A stretch of DNA of 23,445 bases from Nitrospirota bacterium (GTDB taxonomy: Bacteria; Nitrospirota; Nitrospiria; Nitrospirales; Nitrospiraceae): contig JACRLS010000124.1 in the NCBI GenBank assembly GCA_016235225.1, positions 1 through 23,445 of the forward strand, read 5' to 3'. This document shows, piece after piece, positions 14,893 to 22,874 of this stretch; positions within the stretch are counted from its first letter, which is position 1, and each line of letters starts with the position of its first letter. The notes beneath the pieces are model-generated. The model was not told the DNA's origin. It did not search any database and worked only from the letters and a program-made list of their open reading frames with translations. Position numbers and translations under genes: made by a program.

Positions 14893-16260
14893 CTAGTGAG
14901 GCTCTCCACCGAGGCCATAGTTCTTGAGTTTGGTCAGGAGTGTCTTGTAGTCGATCTGTAGAGCCTTGGCGGTATGGGTCTTGTTGCCGTGGTGATGGTC
15001 CAGCACCAGGAGAATGTGGGCCTTCTCTGCGTCTTCCAGCGACTCGGAGGCAGATGCGGTGGGGGTATCTGGCTTGGTGGAACGGGGAGGGAGTGCCGCG
15101 GTCACCTCCTCCGCAGCGATGGGATGGGTGGCGCGGCTGGACGACAAGAGCAAGATCCGCTCGACGACGTTCCACAGCTCCCGCACATTACCGGGCCAGG
15201 CGTACCCCGTCAGCACAGCCAGCGCATCAGGTGAGAAGGATCGCACAGGGTGACCGGGGATCGGGATGGTGTGCACAAACTCACCGGCGAGGGCGGGGAT
15301 GTCCTCCCTTCGGTCTCTCAATGGCGGCACTCTGATCGGGACCGTGTTGATCCGGTAGAGCAAGTCATCGCGGAACCGTCCCTGCAGCACGAGTTCCTGC
15401 AAGTCCTTGTTGCTGGCCGCCAGGAACCGCACGTTCGCGTGGAGGGTCCGCGTTCCACCGACTTGCCGGTATTCACCGCAGTCAAGGACCCGGAGCAGGC
15501 TGACCTGCATGGGTCCGGACATGTCGCCGATCTCGTCGAGAAAGAGGGTGCCGCCCTCCGCGGCCGCGATCAGTCCCCATTTGGTCGCACTGGCGCCGGT
15601 GAAGGCTCCCTTCTCATGACCGAACAACTCGCTTTCGAGAATGTGGCCGTGAAGGGCCCCGCAGTTGACGGCGAGAAAGGGCCCGGCCTGGCGTGGGCTC
15701 AAACTGTGCAGGATGCGTGCGACGACCTCTTTGCCCGATCCGGTTTCTCCCTGGATGAGCACCGGGGCTTGTGACGGCGCGATCTTCCGAATCATGGTGA
15801 GGACGGACTGCCAGGCGGCGCTCTTGCCCTCGACATGTCCCCCAATTCGAGCCGCCGCCTCGAAGCGAAGCGCCGTGTTTTCCTGGCGGAGTCGGCGCAT
15901 GGTCGAGAGCTTCGTCAGGGCCGCGGCGACCTGTGCGGTATCGAACGGGATGTCTTTGACCAGATAGTCCCATGCTCCGGACTTGATCGCCTCCACGGCA
16001 TGCTTCACATCTGCGTGGCCGGTGAGCACGATCACGTCCACGTCCGGTTGATGCTCGTGAACCCATCGCAGGACCTCCAGCCCGTCCTTGCCGGGCATCC
16101 GCAGGTCCGTGATGACACAGTCAAACGATTGCTCGCGCAGTCGGTCGATCCCTGCCTGCCCCTGCGCGGCCGTGGTGACCTCGCAGCCGGACGCCTTCAG
16201 CGTGTCGGCCAAGGCCAAGCGGACAAATTCCTCATCGTCGATGACCAGGATTCTCATCAT
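14893..16260 (-). CDS. NtrC-family sigma-54-dependent response regulator
   Basis: This 455-aa protein has three modules. The receiver (residues 1-120) has acidic D8/D9, phosphoacceptor D52 in VITDLRMPG, and K102. The AAA+ domain has Walker A GETGSGKE (171-178), the sigma-54 contact loop GAFTGA (218-223) and Walker B TLFLDEIGD (238-246). The Fis-like HTH (about 411-450) is seen as THTAKALQIDYKTLLTKLK. It is an enhancer-binding activator that remodels RpoN holoenzyme when phosphorylated. The segment after K102 reads KDIPFD rather than KPFD. The partner kinase lies upstream (16461-17831) but is truncated. A consensus sigma-54 promoter at 12908 is a candidate target. Confidence 0.93.
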   Translation of the reverse strand: MMRILVIDDEEFVRLALADTLKASGCEVTTAAQGQAGIDRLREQSFDCVITDLRMPGKDGLEVLRWVHEHQPDVDVIVLTGHADVKHAVEAIKSGAWDYLVKDIPFDTAQVAAALTKLSTMRRLRQENTALRFEAAARIGGHVEGKSAAWQSVLTMIRKIAPSQAPVLIQGETGSGKEVVARILHSLSPRQAGPFLAVNCGALHGHILESELFGHEKGAFTGASATKWGLIAAAEGGTLFLDEIGDMSGPMQVSLLRVLDCGEYRQVGGTRTLHANVRFLAASNKDLQELVLQGRFRDDLLYRINTVPIRVPPLRDRREDIPALAGEFVHTIPIPGHPVRSFSPDALAVLTGYAWPGNVRELWNVVERILLLSSSRATHPIAAEEVTAALPPRSTKPDTPTASASESLEDAEKAHILLVLDHHHGNKTHTAKALQIDYKTLLTKLKNYGLGGEPH

Positions 16261-16316
16261 AATAGGGACTTGCTCGCCGAGAAATTACTCTTGAGTTAAC
16301 CGTCCTGCCCTAACGA

Positions 16317-16434
16317 GTATCGTGTATCGAGTAACGAGTAGAAAGTCGGAACCATCGAACCCCAAGTCGTATGACGAGAACGGCTCGACGGGACCGAGTC
16401 TCCAACTCGATACTCATTACTCGATACGCGATAC
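16317..16434. repeat. Heptamer-type inverted repeat (CGAGTAT theme)
   Basis: Arms 16317-16340 and 16411-16434 are complementary at 22 of 24 positions. Units are CGAGTAT CGTGTAT CGAGTAA CGAGTAG. The spacer is 70 nt. It fills the gap between the truncated kinase and the response regulator, so it lies in the untranslated leader of the latter. A second, unpaired tract with a CGCATCACG theme occupies 16443-16474 and supplies the kinase stop codon. Confidence 0.85.
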
Positions 16435-16460
16435 CTGTTCATCGTGACTTCCGCATCGCT

Positions 16461-17831
16461 TCACGCATCACGTCCAGTATATTCGGTCGGGGTGCGGCTC
16501 CCGCCGATCGTGATTTCCGGAGGGGTCGCATGGCGTGTGAATTTCAGGGCGTTATCCACCAGGTTCAGCAGCGTCTGGCGGAGGCTGGTCGGGTCGCCCG
16601 GCACGGTTGCGGGTGGCACCTCCACGCGGATGTGCGCCCCGATCGCGTCCGCCTCGCGAGCACGATCGGCAAGGACGCCGTCGGTGAGCGCCTTGAGATT
16701 CACCGGTGTCTTGGGGAGAGCCTGCTGTTCGAGACGCGCGTATCGGAGCAGATCGTCAATGAGTGCCGAGAGTCTGAGCGCCGAGGTCCTGATCGTTGTC
16801 ACGTAGTGCCGGGCCGTGGGATCGAGCAAGCTCCCGTACTGTTGTTCGAGAAGTGAGGAGAATCCTTCGATCTCGCGCAAGGGGGACTTGAGGTCGTGCG
16901 CGACCGAGTAGGAGAAGCCCTCAAGCTCTTTCGTTTTTCGCTCCAGGGCTCCCGTGCGTTCGCGGAGCGTGCCCAACATCGTATGCAGCGACCGGCTCAA
17001 CGCCCCTACTTCATCCTGCGGCGTCCACGGCTCGAAGGCGGCGGAGAGGTCCTGGCGGGCGACACGATCGGCCGTGTACGCCAAGTCCGTGAGCGGGCGT
17101 GCGATCTGCTTCGTGACCAACCGGTAGGTGCCCGCGATGACCAGGCCAAGCAGCAAGACCAGCCCCATGGTCAGCTGCCGGGCCCGACCGACCAACCGGT
17201 CCCCTTCCTTTTTCATCTCTATGTCGATCTTGGTGTGGGCGTCCACGAGGCCTTGCAAGGACTGGGTGAGGCGCCCCATGCGCTCATCAATCTCCGTCGT
17301 CAGCCGCTCGCGTTCCGCTGAGGTGCGAGTCTTCGATGGGGTCAGCAGGGGATGCCACAAGGAGGGGAGGGAGGGCAGCAGTCCTCCAATGTCGGTCAAG
17401 GCTGCGTCTTCCTGGTCCGCCAGGGCCACCTCCCCGTGCTCCACGAGCATCTCGTACAGAATCAGATGCGTCCGGGTGGCATGCCGGGACCGGTATAGCT
17501 CGAAGTCGCGGGTGGCCGCCGCCATCAATTCATCGAGGTGCTGGCCTGCCTCCTCGGCCTTTTGAATCGCCGGATGTTCGAGAAATTGATGCAGGATGAG
17601 CGTGGCTTCCAAGATGGTTCGCTGCATGGTTGCAGCAGTCACCACCGCGGGGACCGTAATGCGCTGATGGCGGTCCACGTAGCTGTTGACCTTGGAGAGA
17701 TAGAAAAGGCTGGCGGCCAGTGTGAGGCTCAGGAGTCCCAGCAGGACGCCGAAGGAGACGAAGAATTTCCGGCTCAGCGTCAGATCGCGGAACCAGCTCG
17801 GCGTGATGTCACGCATGGCGTACAGTAGCAC
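16461..17831 (-). CDS. Membrane sensor histidine kinase lacking the ATP-binding core (C-terminally truncated)
   Basis: The GTG start at 17831 gives 456 aa; ATG 17816 is an equally good start. It has TM1 (residues 22-46), a helical periplasmic sensor domain, TM2 (about 220-240), a HAMP domain (about 241-294) and a dimerisation domain with H-box SVAHDLKSPL (His312). The N-box LLNLVDNALKF is present (N423, N427). The protein then ends within 25 residues at TGRDA. Related kinases continue here into the DNGxGF G1 box and the G2 box, all absent. The stop codon lies in a CGTGATG-type repeat tract. Autophosphorylation is unlikely unless ATP-lid function is supplied in trans. It is probably the former partner of the NtrC-type regulator. 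Confidence 0.88.
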   Translation of the reverse strand: MLLYAMRDITPSWFRDLTLSRKFFVSFGVLLGLLSLTLAASLFYLSKVNSYVDRHQRITVPAVVTAATMQRTILEATLILHQFLEHPAIQKAEEAGQHLDELMAAATRDFELYRSRHATRTHLILYEMLVEHGEVALADQEDAALTDIGGLLPSLPSLWHPLLTPSKTRTSAERERLTTEIDERMGRLTQSLQGLVDAHTKIDIEMKKEGDRLVGRARQLTMGLVLLLGLVIAGTYRLVTKQIARPLTDLAYTADRVARQDLSAAFEPWTPQDEVGALSRSLHTMLGTLRERTGALERKTKELEGFSYSVAHDLKSPLREIEGFSSLLEQQYGSLLDPTARHYVTTIRTSALRLSALIDDLLRYARLEQQALPKTPVNLKALTDGVLADRAREADAIGAHIRVEVPPATVPGDPTSLRQTLLNLVDNALKFTRHATPPEITIGGSRTPTEYTGRDA

Positions 17832-17890
17832 AGGCGGGGCATTCGGAAAAGGCGACGCGCGAATCCATGAGGGCGGGCGGGACGGGCGTG

Positions 17891-17930
17891 TGTCATGATA
17901 CTTGACAAAATGACAAGTATACTGATATCT
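17891..17930 (+). promoter_or_regulatory. Palindromic operator/promoter of the molybdate-island regulator
   Basis: ATACTTG (17898-17904) and CAAGTAT (17914-17920) are perfect inverted arms 9 nt apart. TGTCAT (17891-17896) and ATGACA (17910-17915) form an overlapping inverted pair. A consensus -35 TTGACA sits at 17902-17907, with an AT-rich -10-like stretch (TGATAT) at 17923-17928. The regulator ATG follows 12 nt after the palindrome with no Shine-Dalgarno, so the transcript may be leaderless. An autoregulatory operator is inferred. The kinase gene diverges from the same 101-nt gap. Confidence 0.6.
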
Positions 17931-17932
17931 CC

Positions 17933-18886
17933 ATGTCCGTGGTCATTCCTGCCCTCATCAGGCTATCCGACTCGGTCGAGAACCGCCTCCGTCAGCTTCG
18001 CGAGGCGCGCGCCTTGTCCCAGGCTGACTTGGCTGGGCAGGCGGGGATTACCCGGCAGGCTGTGTATGCCATTGAGGGCGGTGACTACCTGCCCACGACC
18101 GGCGTGGCCCTGCGCCTGGCTGTCCGTGTCCGCCTCCTGCGCGACCGGCGGAGCATCGAAGAAGAAGTCACCGTGGCCGGCTGCGACCCGTCGATCTTTC
18201 TGGCCGGCGAGTATCTTCGCCGCCGTCAGGGCGCCGCGACGGTGGTCGGGTGGACGATGGGCAGCGGGGCGGCGCTCCAGGCGCTCCTGCACGGTCAGGT
18301 CCATGCGGCTGGTGTTCATGTGGTCGATGACAAGACGGGTGAGCACAATCTGTCCTTCCTGCGGCGGCACCTCAGGAAGGGGGCCTACACCGTGGTGACC
18401 TTCGCGGCCTGGGAGCAGGGATTGCTGATGGCCCCCGGTAATCCGAAGGGCATCCGAACGGTGGCGGATGTGAGCCGAAAGGGCGTCACACTTATGAACC
18501 GCGAAGAAGGGGCCGGTGCCCGCTTGCTCCTGGATCGTCAATTAGCCGCAGCGGGGATCAAGCCGGCTCAGGTCAGTGGCTACCGCCGGCTCGCGAGTTC
18601 TCATCTGGAGGTGGCGCGCCAGATTGCGGAGGGGCAGGCGGATGTCGGCGTCGGCATCCGTTCGGCGGCCACGCTCTTAGGGCTGTCCTTTGTGTCGCTG
18701 CAAGAAGAGCGATACGACCTGGTCATGCCGACGACCTACCTCTCGACTCATCCCGGTCTCTCTATGCTGCTCGACACCATGACCACGCGGGCCTTTCGCA
18801 AGGAGATCGACTCACTCGGAGGGTATGACGTTCGCGAAATGGGGATGCGCCGCACCCTGCGAGGGCCGGAGAGGAGCGGGCGATAG
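17933..18886 (+). CDS. XRE-type HTH regulator with a periplasmic-binding-like (molybdate-type) domain
   Basis: This 317-aa cytoplasmic protein has an N-terminal XRE HTH at residues 17-65 (LRQLREARALSQADLAGQAG in part as SQADLAGQAGITRQAVY, then AIEGGDYLP). The C-terminal two-thirds resemble the PBP_like fold (PF12727) of one-component regulators: a SGAALQALLHGQVHAAGVHV segment in part as LLHGQVHAAGVHV, the GIRTVADV hinge, and VARQIAEGQADVGVGIRSAA in part as GQADVGVGIRSAA. Proteins of this build sense an oxyanion directly. Here the gene heads an island with two ModA-like proteins and ModB, so molybdate or tungstate is the likely ligand. It ends 3 nt before the next gene. Confidence 0.85.
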   Translation: MSVVIPALIRLSDSVENRLRQLREARALSQADLAGQAGITRQAVYAIEGGDYLPTTGVALRLAVRVRLLRDRRSIEEEVTVAGCDPSIFLAGEYLRRRQGAATVVGWTMGSGAALQALLHGQVHAAGVHVVDDKTGEHNLSFLRRHLRKGAYTVVTFAAWEQGLLMAPGNPKGIRTVADVSRKGVTLMNREEGAGARLLLDRQLAAAGIKPAQVSGYRRLASSHLEVARQIAEGQADVGVGIRSAATLLGLSFVSLQEERYDLVMPTTYLSTHPGLSMLLDTMTTRAFRKEIDSLGGYDVREMGMRRTLRGPERSGR

Positions 18887-18889
18887 GCT

Positions 18890-19726
18890 ATGAGCCAGCA
18901 CATGGCGAAGAAGACAAGCAGGTGCGGTCTCTTTCTGGCCGTTCTGTGCCTTGGAGGGGGCGTCACCCCTGTGGCGGCCGCCGATTTGGTCATCGCAGCA
19001 TCTCCCAGCGTCGCTGTCCCACTGGAAGCCTTGGCGCGTGCCTATGAGGTGACGCATCCACAGACACGCGTCCGCCTCTATTACGACCGGGCGCTGGATC
19101 TGCGCCGGACTCTCGCGTCGATCCAACAGGATGGCCGGCATTTCATCGGCACGGGCGAGGTCTCGCTCGTGGCACCAGGGGATGACGAATTGCTGGATCG
19201 CCTAGAGCAGAAGTACTACGTGCTGCCGGGCAGCCGGCAGGTCTACGCGGTGAACCGGCTGGTGTTGGTGGTGCCCGAGGCGTTGGTCGAGGCACCCTCG
19301 TCGTTTGACGCGGTGGCGGCTGACGGACGGCTCCGGCTGGCCGTGGCCGATCCTGACAGCACGGCACTGGGGCGCGAGACCCGGGAATTGCTGGAGACGC
19401 TGGGACTGGTGGGTGCGGTGGATGGGCGGGTGGATATGGCGGCCGACGCTCGAGGGGTGCTGGACCATGTGTTGAACGGGCAGGCGGACGTCGGGATCGT
19501 GTCCGGTTCCGATGCGGCTCGTGAGCGAGATCGTGTCCGGGTCGTGGCCACGGCTCCGGGCGACCGTCCGGCTCCCAAGATGCACTCCATCGCGATGGAA
19601 CGCTACTGCCCCGACCGGGCACGGGGCGAGGAGTTCCTTCGATTCCTCCACACGGAGGCTGCCCGCGCGGCAATCAGGCTAGTCGGCTACGACACGGTGG
19701 GAGCACGTCAGGAGCCGGCGCCGTGA
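18890..19726 (+). CDS. ModA-like periplasmic substrate-binding protein
   Basis: This 278-aa protein has a Sec signal peptide (CGLFLAVLCLGGG, cleavage near AAA-DL). The mature part opens with LVIAASPSVAVPLEALARAY, the ModA-type first strand and ligand loop, and continues with LRLAVADPDSTALGRETREL and a later GQADVGIVSGSDA. It belongs to the SBP_bac_11/ModA-like fold that binds tetrahedral oxyanions. It is distinct from the ModA at 22021. An internal ATG at 18902 gives a tighter signal peptide. It overlaps the downstream lipoprotein gene (GTGA), so the two are coupled. Ligand is inferred from context. Confidence 0.82.
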   Translation: MSQHMAKKTSRCGLFLAVLCLGGGVTPVAAADLVIAASPSVAVPLEALARAYEVTHPQTRVRLYYDRALDLRRTLASIQQDGRHFIGTGEVSLVAPGDDELLDRLEQKYYVLPGSRQVYAVNRLVLVVPEALVEAPSSFDAVAADGRLRLAVADPDSTALGRETRELLETLGLVGAVDGRVDMAADARGVLDHVLNGQADVGIVSGSDAARERDRVRVVATAPGDRPAPKMHSIAMERYCPDRARGEEFLRFLHTEAARAAIRLVGYDTVGARQEPAP

Positions 19727-20373
19727 CGGGTCGCATGCTCGATCGGCTGGTCGCATGGGGCTGTGCCGGAGCGGCCCTCCTGACGCTCTCCTGTGCGCGG
19801 CTGCCCTACGAGACCACGAGCATCCAGCAAACCGAGCGGCTTCGTGTCGCGCTTCAGCGAGAAGTAGAGCCCGCGACCTACACGCATCCGGTCGATCTCA
19901 GCACGTCCGAGATCGCGGCGCTGCTTGCCGGCTATTCGATTCGTCCTCAACCAAGTCTCCCGCTCCGATGGTATGCGGAAGAAATGCCGCCGACTCGGCT
20001 GTTCCGGGCCGACGAGATCCAGGTGTTGGCCCCGGTGCTGGGGGAGGCGCTCCGTCGGGCCTCACCCAACGAAAGGGTGGCCTTTACTCTGCTCGCGCCC
20101 GGCCTGAATCCGAGGTATGACCGCGACGTGGTCGGGGGCTGGCTGGCGATTCGGGTCGGCCTCCTCCACCTCACGATCGAGTATTTTCATGTGCCACAAC
20201 CGGCCACGCGGTTCAGTCCCTATGACACGAACTATCCCACGCCACCCTCCGGTCCTGAAGCCTATGTGCTCTATTTCGAGCCGGGGCGTTTCTGGATGTT
20301 GGACGAGAGGCGGAAGAGTCGAGCGGTGGACCTGCGCGGATTCCTGAAGTCCGCGGCGAGACCGGCTCCATGA
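19723..20373 (+). CDS. Lipoprotein of unknown function in the molybdate island, paralogue of the 4212 lipoprotein
   Basis: The GTG at 19723 overlaps the upstream stop; ATG 19735 also fits. The N-terminus has a lipoprotein signal with lipobox LTLSC. The mature protein (about 195 aa) shares with the 4212 protein a conserved block DEIQVLAPVLGEALRRASPN followed by ERVAF, an earlier YTHPVDLSTSEIAALL resembling YTKHSHPLIISASELERIL in part as SASELERIL, and a G-G-x-L-x-V strand. No known domain is recognised. Location between a binding protein and a porin suggests an envelope accessory of oxyanion uptake. Its stop overlaps the porin start (ATGA). Confidence 0.75.
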   Translation: MTGRMLDRLVAWGCAGAALLTLSCARLPYETTSIQQTERLRVALQREVEPATYTHPVDLSTSEIAALLAGYSIRPQPSLPLRWYAEEMPPTRLFRADEIQVLAPVLGEALRRASPNERVAFTLLAPGLNPRYDRDVVGGWLAIRVGLLHLTIEYFHVPQPATRFSPYDTNYPTPPSGPEAYVLYFEPGRFWMLDERRKSRAVDLRGFLKSAARPAP

Positions 20374-22037
20374 GGCGCGGTGCGCAGTTGAACCTCCTGG
20401 GCGCAATGCTCACGCTGGTGATCTGGGTGTGCGGGAGCGGGGCAGCCCATGCGGTGGAGTCGGGCCGACTGGTGGAGAAAGACGGCAAGTATGTCTTCGT
20501 CGAGAGCCAGGATCCCGCGCTCAAGCTTCTGATGGAGCGGGCATTGAGGCAGGGGGTTGTTTCTCAGGAGGAATTCGACCGCACGATGAAGGAGTCGGAG
20601 GCTCGGGCCTATCTCCTCCAGCCCAGCTTTAAAGCCTGGTACGACCGGGGCTTCAACTTCTCAATGAACGACAATGCCTTTTTCCTGAAGATCCGCGCTC
20701 GGTTTCAGGGGCGGATGACGCAGCGGTTTCGAAACGAGGCCTGGCGCAATCCCGGTGACGCGAAGAATTTTCCAGATCTGCTTGGTGTGTGCGGAGATTA
20801 TCGGGCGAATCGTTCAGAAGGGGAGGCGTTAACATTTAGTCTGCGCCGCGCCCGCCTGTACTTCATGGGGCATCTATTTAACCCCGACTTCAAGTATTTC
20901 ATCCAAGTGCGCGGCGAGACCGCCGAGAATTCGCAATCGCCCGGGTTTCTCCAGCTCTTTGATTGGAACCTGACGACGACGCATGTGCCATGGGCGAATC
21001 TGCAGTTCGGGCAGTACAAGGTGTTCTTCAATCGGGCGCAAATCAACTCGACGGCTTCCATGCAATTCGCCGAACGGGCGATGGTCATGGATGCCTTCAC
21101 CGCCAGTGGGCTAGATCGGCGGGATATCGGGCTCACGCTCATGAACGACGAAGAGCTGTACCCCGTGAACTACTATATTGGGGTGTTCAACGGAACCGGT
21201 CCGAACTTCAACCGTCTCGGCGTATTCAATAGCGAAGATCCGGGCGGAGCTTCGGGAACTACCCAGCGGAATATCAATGCCAACGCCAGATTGGATACCG
21301 GGAACGTCATGGTAACCGGGCGTCTCATGTGGAACGTGATGGGGCGGCCAGGGTACGGCGAAGGGGACTTGGTCTATTCCGAGACACCTCAGATGGCGGT
21401 CGGCGCCGGCTACGCCTACAACCCTTCGATTAATACCAGCACCAATAACAATTTTATTGGCATTGATCTCGCCAATCTCAACTACCGCCGGCAACTTGCG
21501 ACCTTCGGCAACGGGCGCCAACTCGGTTGGGGGGGCGTAGACTATTCGACCTGGGCCGCCGACTACATCTTCAAGTATCGAGGCCTTTCCTTCCAGACGG
21601 AGTACTACTTCAAGAACGTGATTCGTCACGACAAGGGCCGCCCGCAAATATGCACCGCGCTCACCGGCAGTACCTGCACGGCCTTCGCCGAAGCACCTGG
21701 CCTCCTGGGTAATGCCCAGGGGTGGTACGCCCAGTCAGGGTACTATCTGATCCCGCAGAAATTGGAACTGGCCGCTCGCTATGCCTGGTGGGACCCGGAC
21801 ACGCGCGCGGAGGGGGATGTCATCAAGGAAGTCAACGCCGCGCTCAGCTACTATTTCCACTCCACCTACGACCATAAGATTGTGTTCGAGTTCTCCAATA
21901 CGGCAATGGGAACCGGCGGGTTTGCGATCGGCAGAAGCGCTCCGCTGCCTGCGGGGTTCGGGACCACGCCTCTCGATGCGGTCGGCGGTACCTTGGTGGA
22001 AAATCGTCTGAGGATCCAGTATGAAATATTTTTTTGA
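20370..22037 (+). CDS. OprP/OprO-like outer-membrane porin
   Basis: This 555-aa protein has a signal peptide (GAMLTLVIWVCGSGAAHA), a short N-terminal periplasmic helix region (ALKLLMERALRQGVVSQEEF) and then alternating amphipathic strands typical of phosphate-selective porins: LRRARLYFMGHLFNPDFKYF in part as RRARLYFMGHLF, YYIGVFNGTG, and GWYAQSGYYLIPQKLELAAR in part as GYYLIPQKLELAARY. It ends in RIQYEIFF, with the terminal Phe that Bam recognises. The OprP family forms anion-selective trimers, which fits oxyanion passage. It overlaps modA by 17 nt. Confidence 0.85.
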   Translation: MRRGAQLNLLGAMLTLVIWVCGSGAAHAVESGRLVEKDGKYVFVESQDPALKLLMERALRQGVVSQEEFDRTMKESEARAYLLQPSFKAWYDRGFNFSMNDNAFFLKIRARFQGRMTQRFRNEAWRNPGDAKNFPDLLGVCGDYRANRSEGEALTFSLRRARLYFMGHLFNPDFKYFIQVRGETAENSQSPGFLQLFDWNLTTTHVPWANLQFGQYKVFFNRAQINSTASMQFAERAMVMDAFTASGLDRRDIGLTLMNDEELYPVNYYIGVFNGTGPNFNRLGVFNSEDPGGASGTTQRNINANARLDTGNVMVTGRLMWNVMGRPGYGEGDLVYSETPQMAVGAGYAYNPSINTSTNNNFIGIDLANLNYRRQLATFGNGRQLGWGGVDYSTWAADYIFKYRGLSFQTEYYFKNVIRHDKGRPQICTALTGSTCTAFAEAPGLLGNAQGWYAQSGYYLIPQKLELAARYAWWDPDTRAEGDVIKEVNAALSYYFHSTYDHKIVFEFSNTAMGTGGFAIGRSAPLPAGFGTTPLDAVGGTLVENRLRIQYEIFF

Positions 22038-22863
22038 ACATTCACGCTCTTTCTTTTTACACCTCACGCCCCACGTCTTACGCCAGACGATTGCATTGAT
22101 GGCGGTGGGGATGTTCGCTCTTCTCCCGGCAGCGGCAATGGCGGCAACTGATGAGCTGAATATCGCGGCAGCCTCGGATCTCAATTTCGCGTTCAAAGAG
22201 CTGGTCGGTGCCTTCGAACGACAGACCGGCACGCACGTGAAGTTGTCGATGGGCTCGTCCGGAAACTTTTTTGCCCAGATTCAAAATGGCGCGCCCTATG
22301 ATCTCTATTTCTCGGCGGACATTCGCTATCCACAGCAGTTGATGGAGAAGGGGCATGCACAGCCTGGCTCCCTCTACCGGTATGCGGTGGGCCGGATCGT
22401 CCTGTGGGTGTCTACCCGAATGCCGGCGGATCTCGGCAAGGGCATGGAGGTTTTGCTCGATCCCGCCGTGCGAAAGGTCGCCATTGCCAATCCGAAGCAT
22501 GCGCCCTACGGGCGTGCGGCGGTGGCGGCAATGGAACACTTCAAGATCTACGAGCGGGCGAAGGACAAGCTGGTGTATGGGGAGAACATCGCCCAGGCCG
22601 CCCAGTTCGTGCAGTCAGGCGCGGCAGATGCCGGCATCATCGCCCTGTCGCTGGCTCTGGCTCCGACGATGAAGGAGCAAGGCCGTTTCTGGGAAGTGCC
22701 CCGTGATGCCTATCCGGCGCTTGAGCAGGGCGCGGTGATCGTCAAGGGGGCGTCAAATCAAGTGGCCGCTCACGCGTTTCTCAGTTTTTTGCAGTCGCCG
22801 GCCGGCCAGGATGTCATGCAGCGCTATGGCTTCGCCGTGCCCCCGTCCGGAGCTGCGCAATGA
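22021..22863 (+). CDS. modA: ModA, molybdate ABC transporter substrate-binding protein
   Basis: This 280-aa protein has ModA motifs: NIAAASDLNFAFKEL, SMGSSGNFFAQIQNGAPYDL in part as GSSGNFFAQIQNGAP, YDLYFSADIRYPQQL, and IANPKHAPYGRAA. It delivers molybdate (or tungstate) to ModB in the inner membrane. A GAGGA Shine-Dalgarno (22010-22014) supports the ATG at 22021, inside the porin gene. ATG 22099 would give a shorter signal peptide MAVGMFALLPAAAMA. Residues 7-22 between them are encoded by a period-7 tract (22048-22085). ModB follows after 106 nt. Confidence 0.92.
   Translation: MKYFFEHSRSFFLHLTPHVLRQTIALMAVGMFALLPAAAMAATDELNIAAASDLNFAFKELVGAFERQTGTHVKLSMGSSGNFFAQIQNGAPYDLYFSADIRYPQQLMEKGHAQPGSLYRYAVGRIVLWVSTRMPADLGKGMEVLLDPAVRKVAIANPKHAPYGRAAVAAMEHFKIYERAKDKLVYGENIAQAAQFVQSGAADAGIIALSLALAPTMKEQGRFWEVPRDAYPALEQGAVIVKGASNQVAAHAFLSFLQSPAGQDVMQRYGFAVPPSGAAQ
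22048..22085. repeat. Single heptamer arm inside the modA 5' coding region
   Basis: The stretch CACCTCA CGCCCCA CGTCTTA CGCCAGA reads as four degenerate heptamers starting at 22061, with a looser AT-rich lead-in. Its theme recurs after modA (22875-22895: CACCTTA CGCCTCA CGCCTCA), giving two direct copies that flank the modA coding region. Confidence 0.65.
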
Positions 22864-22874
22864 GAAGTGATCTG

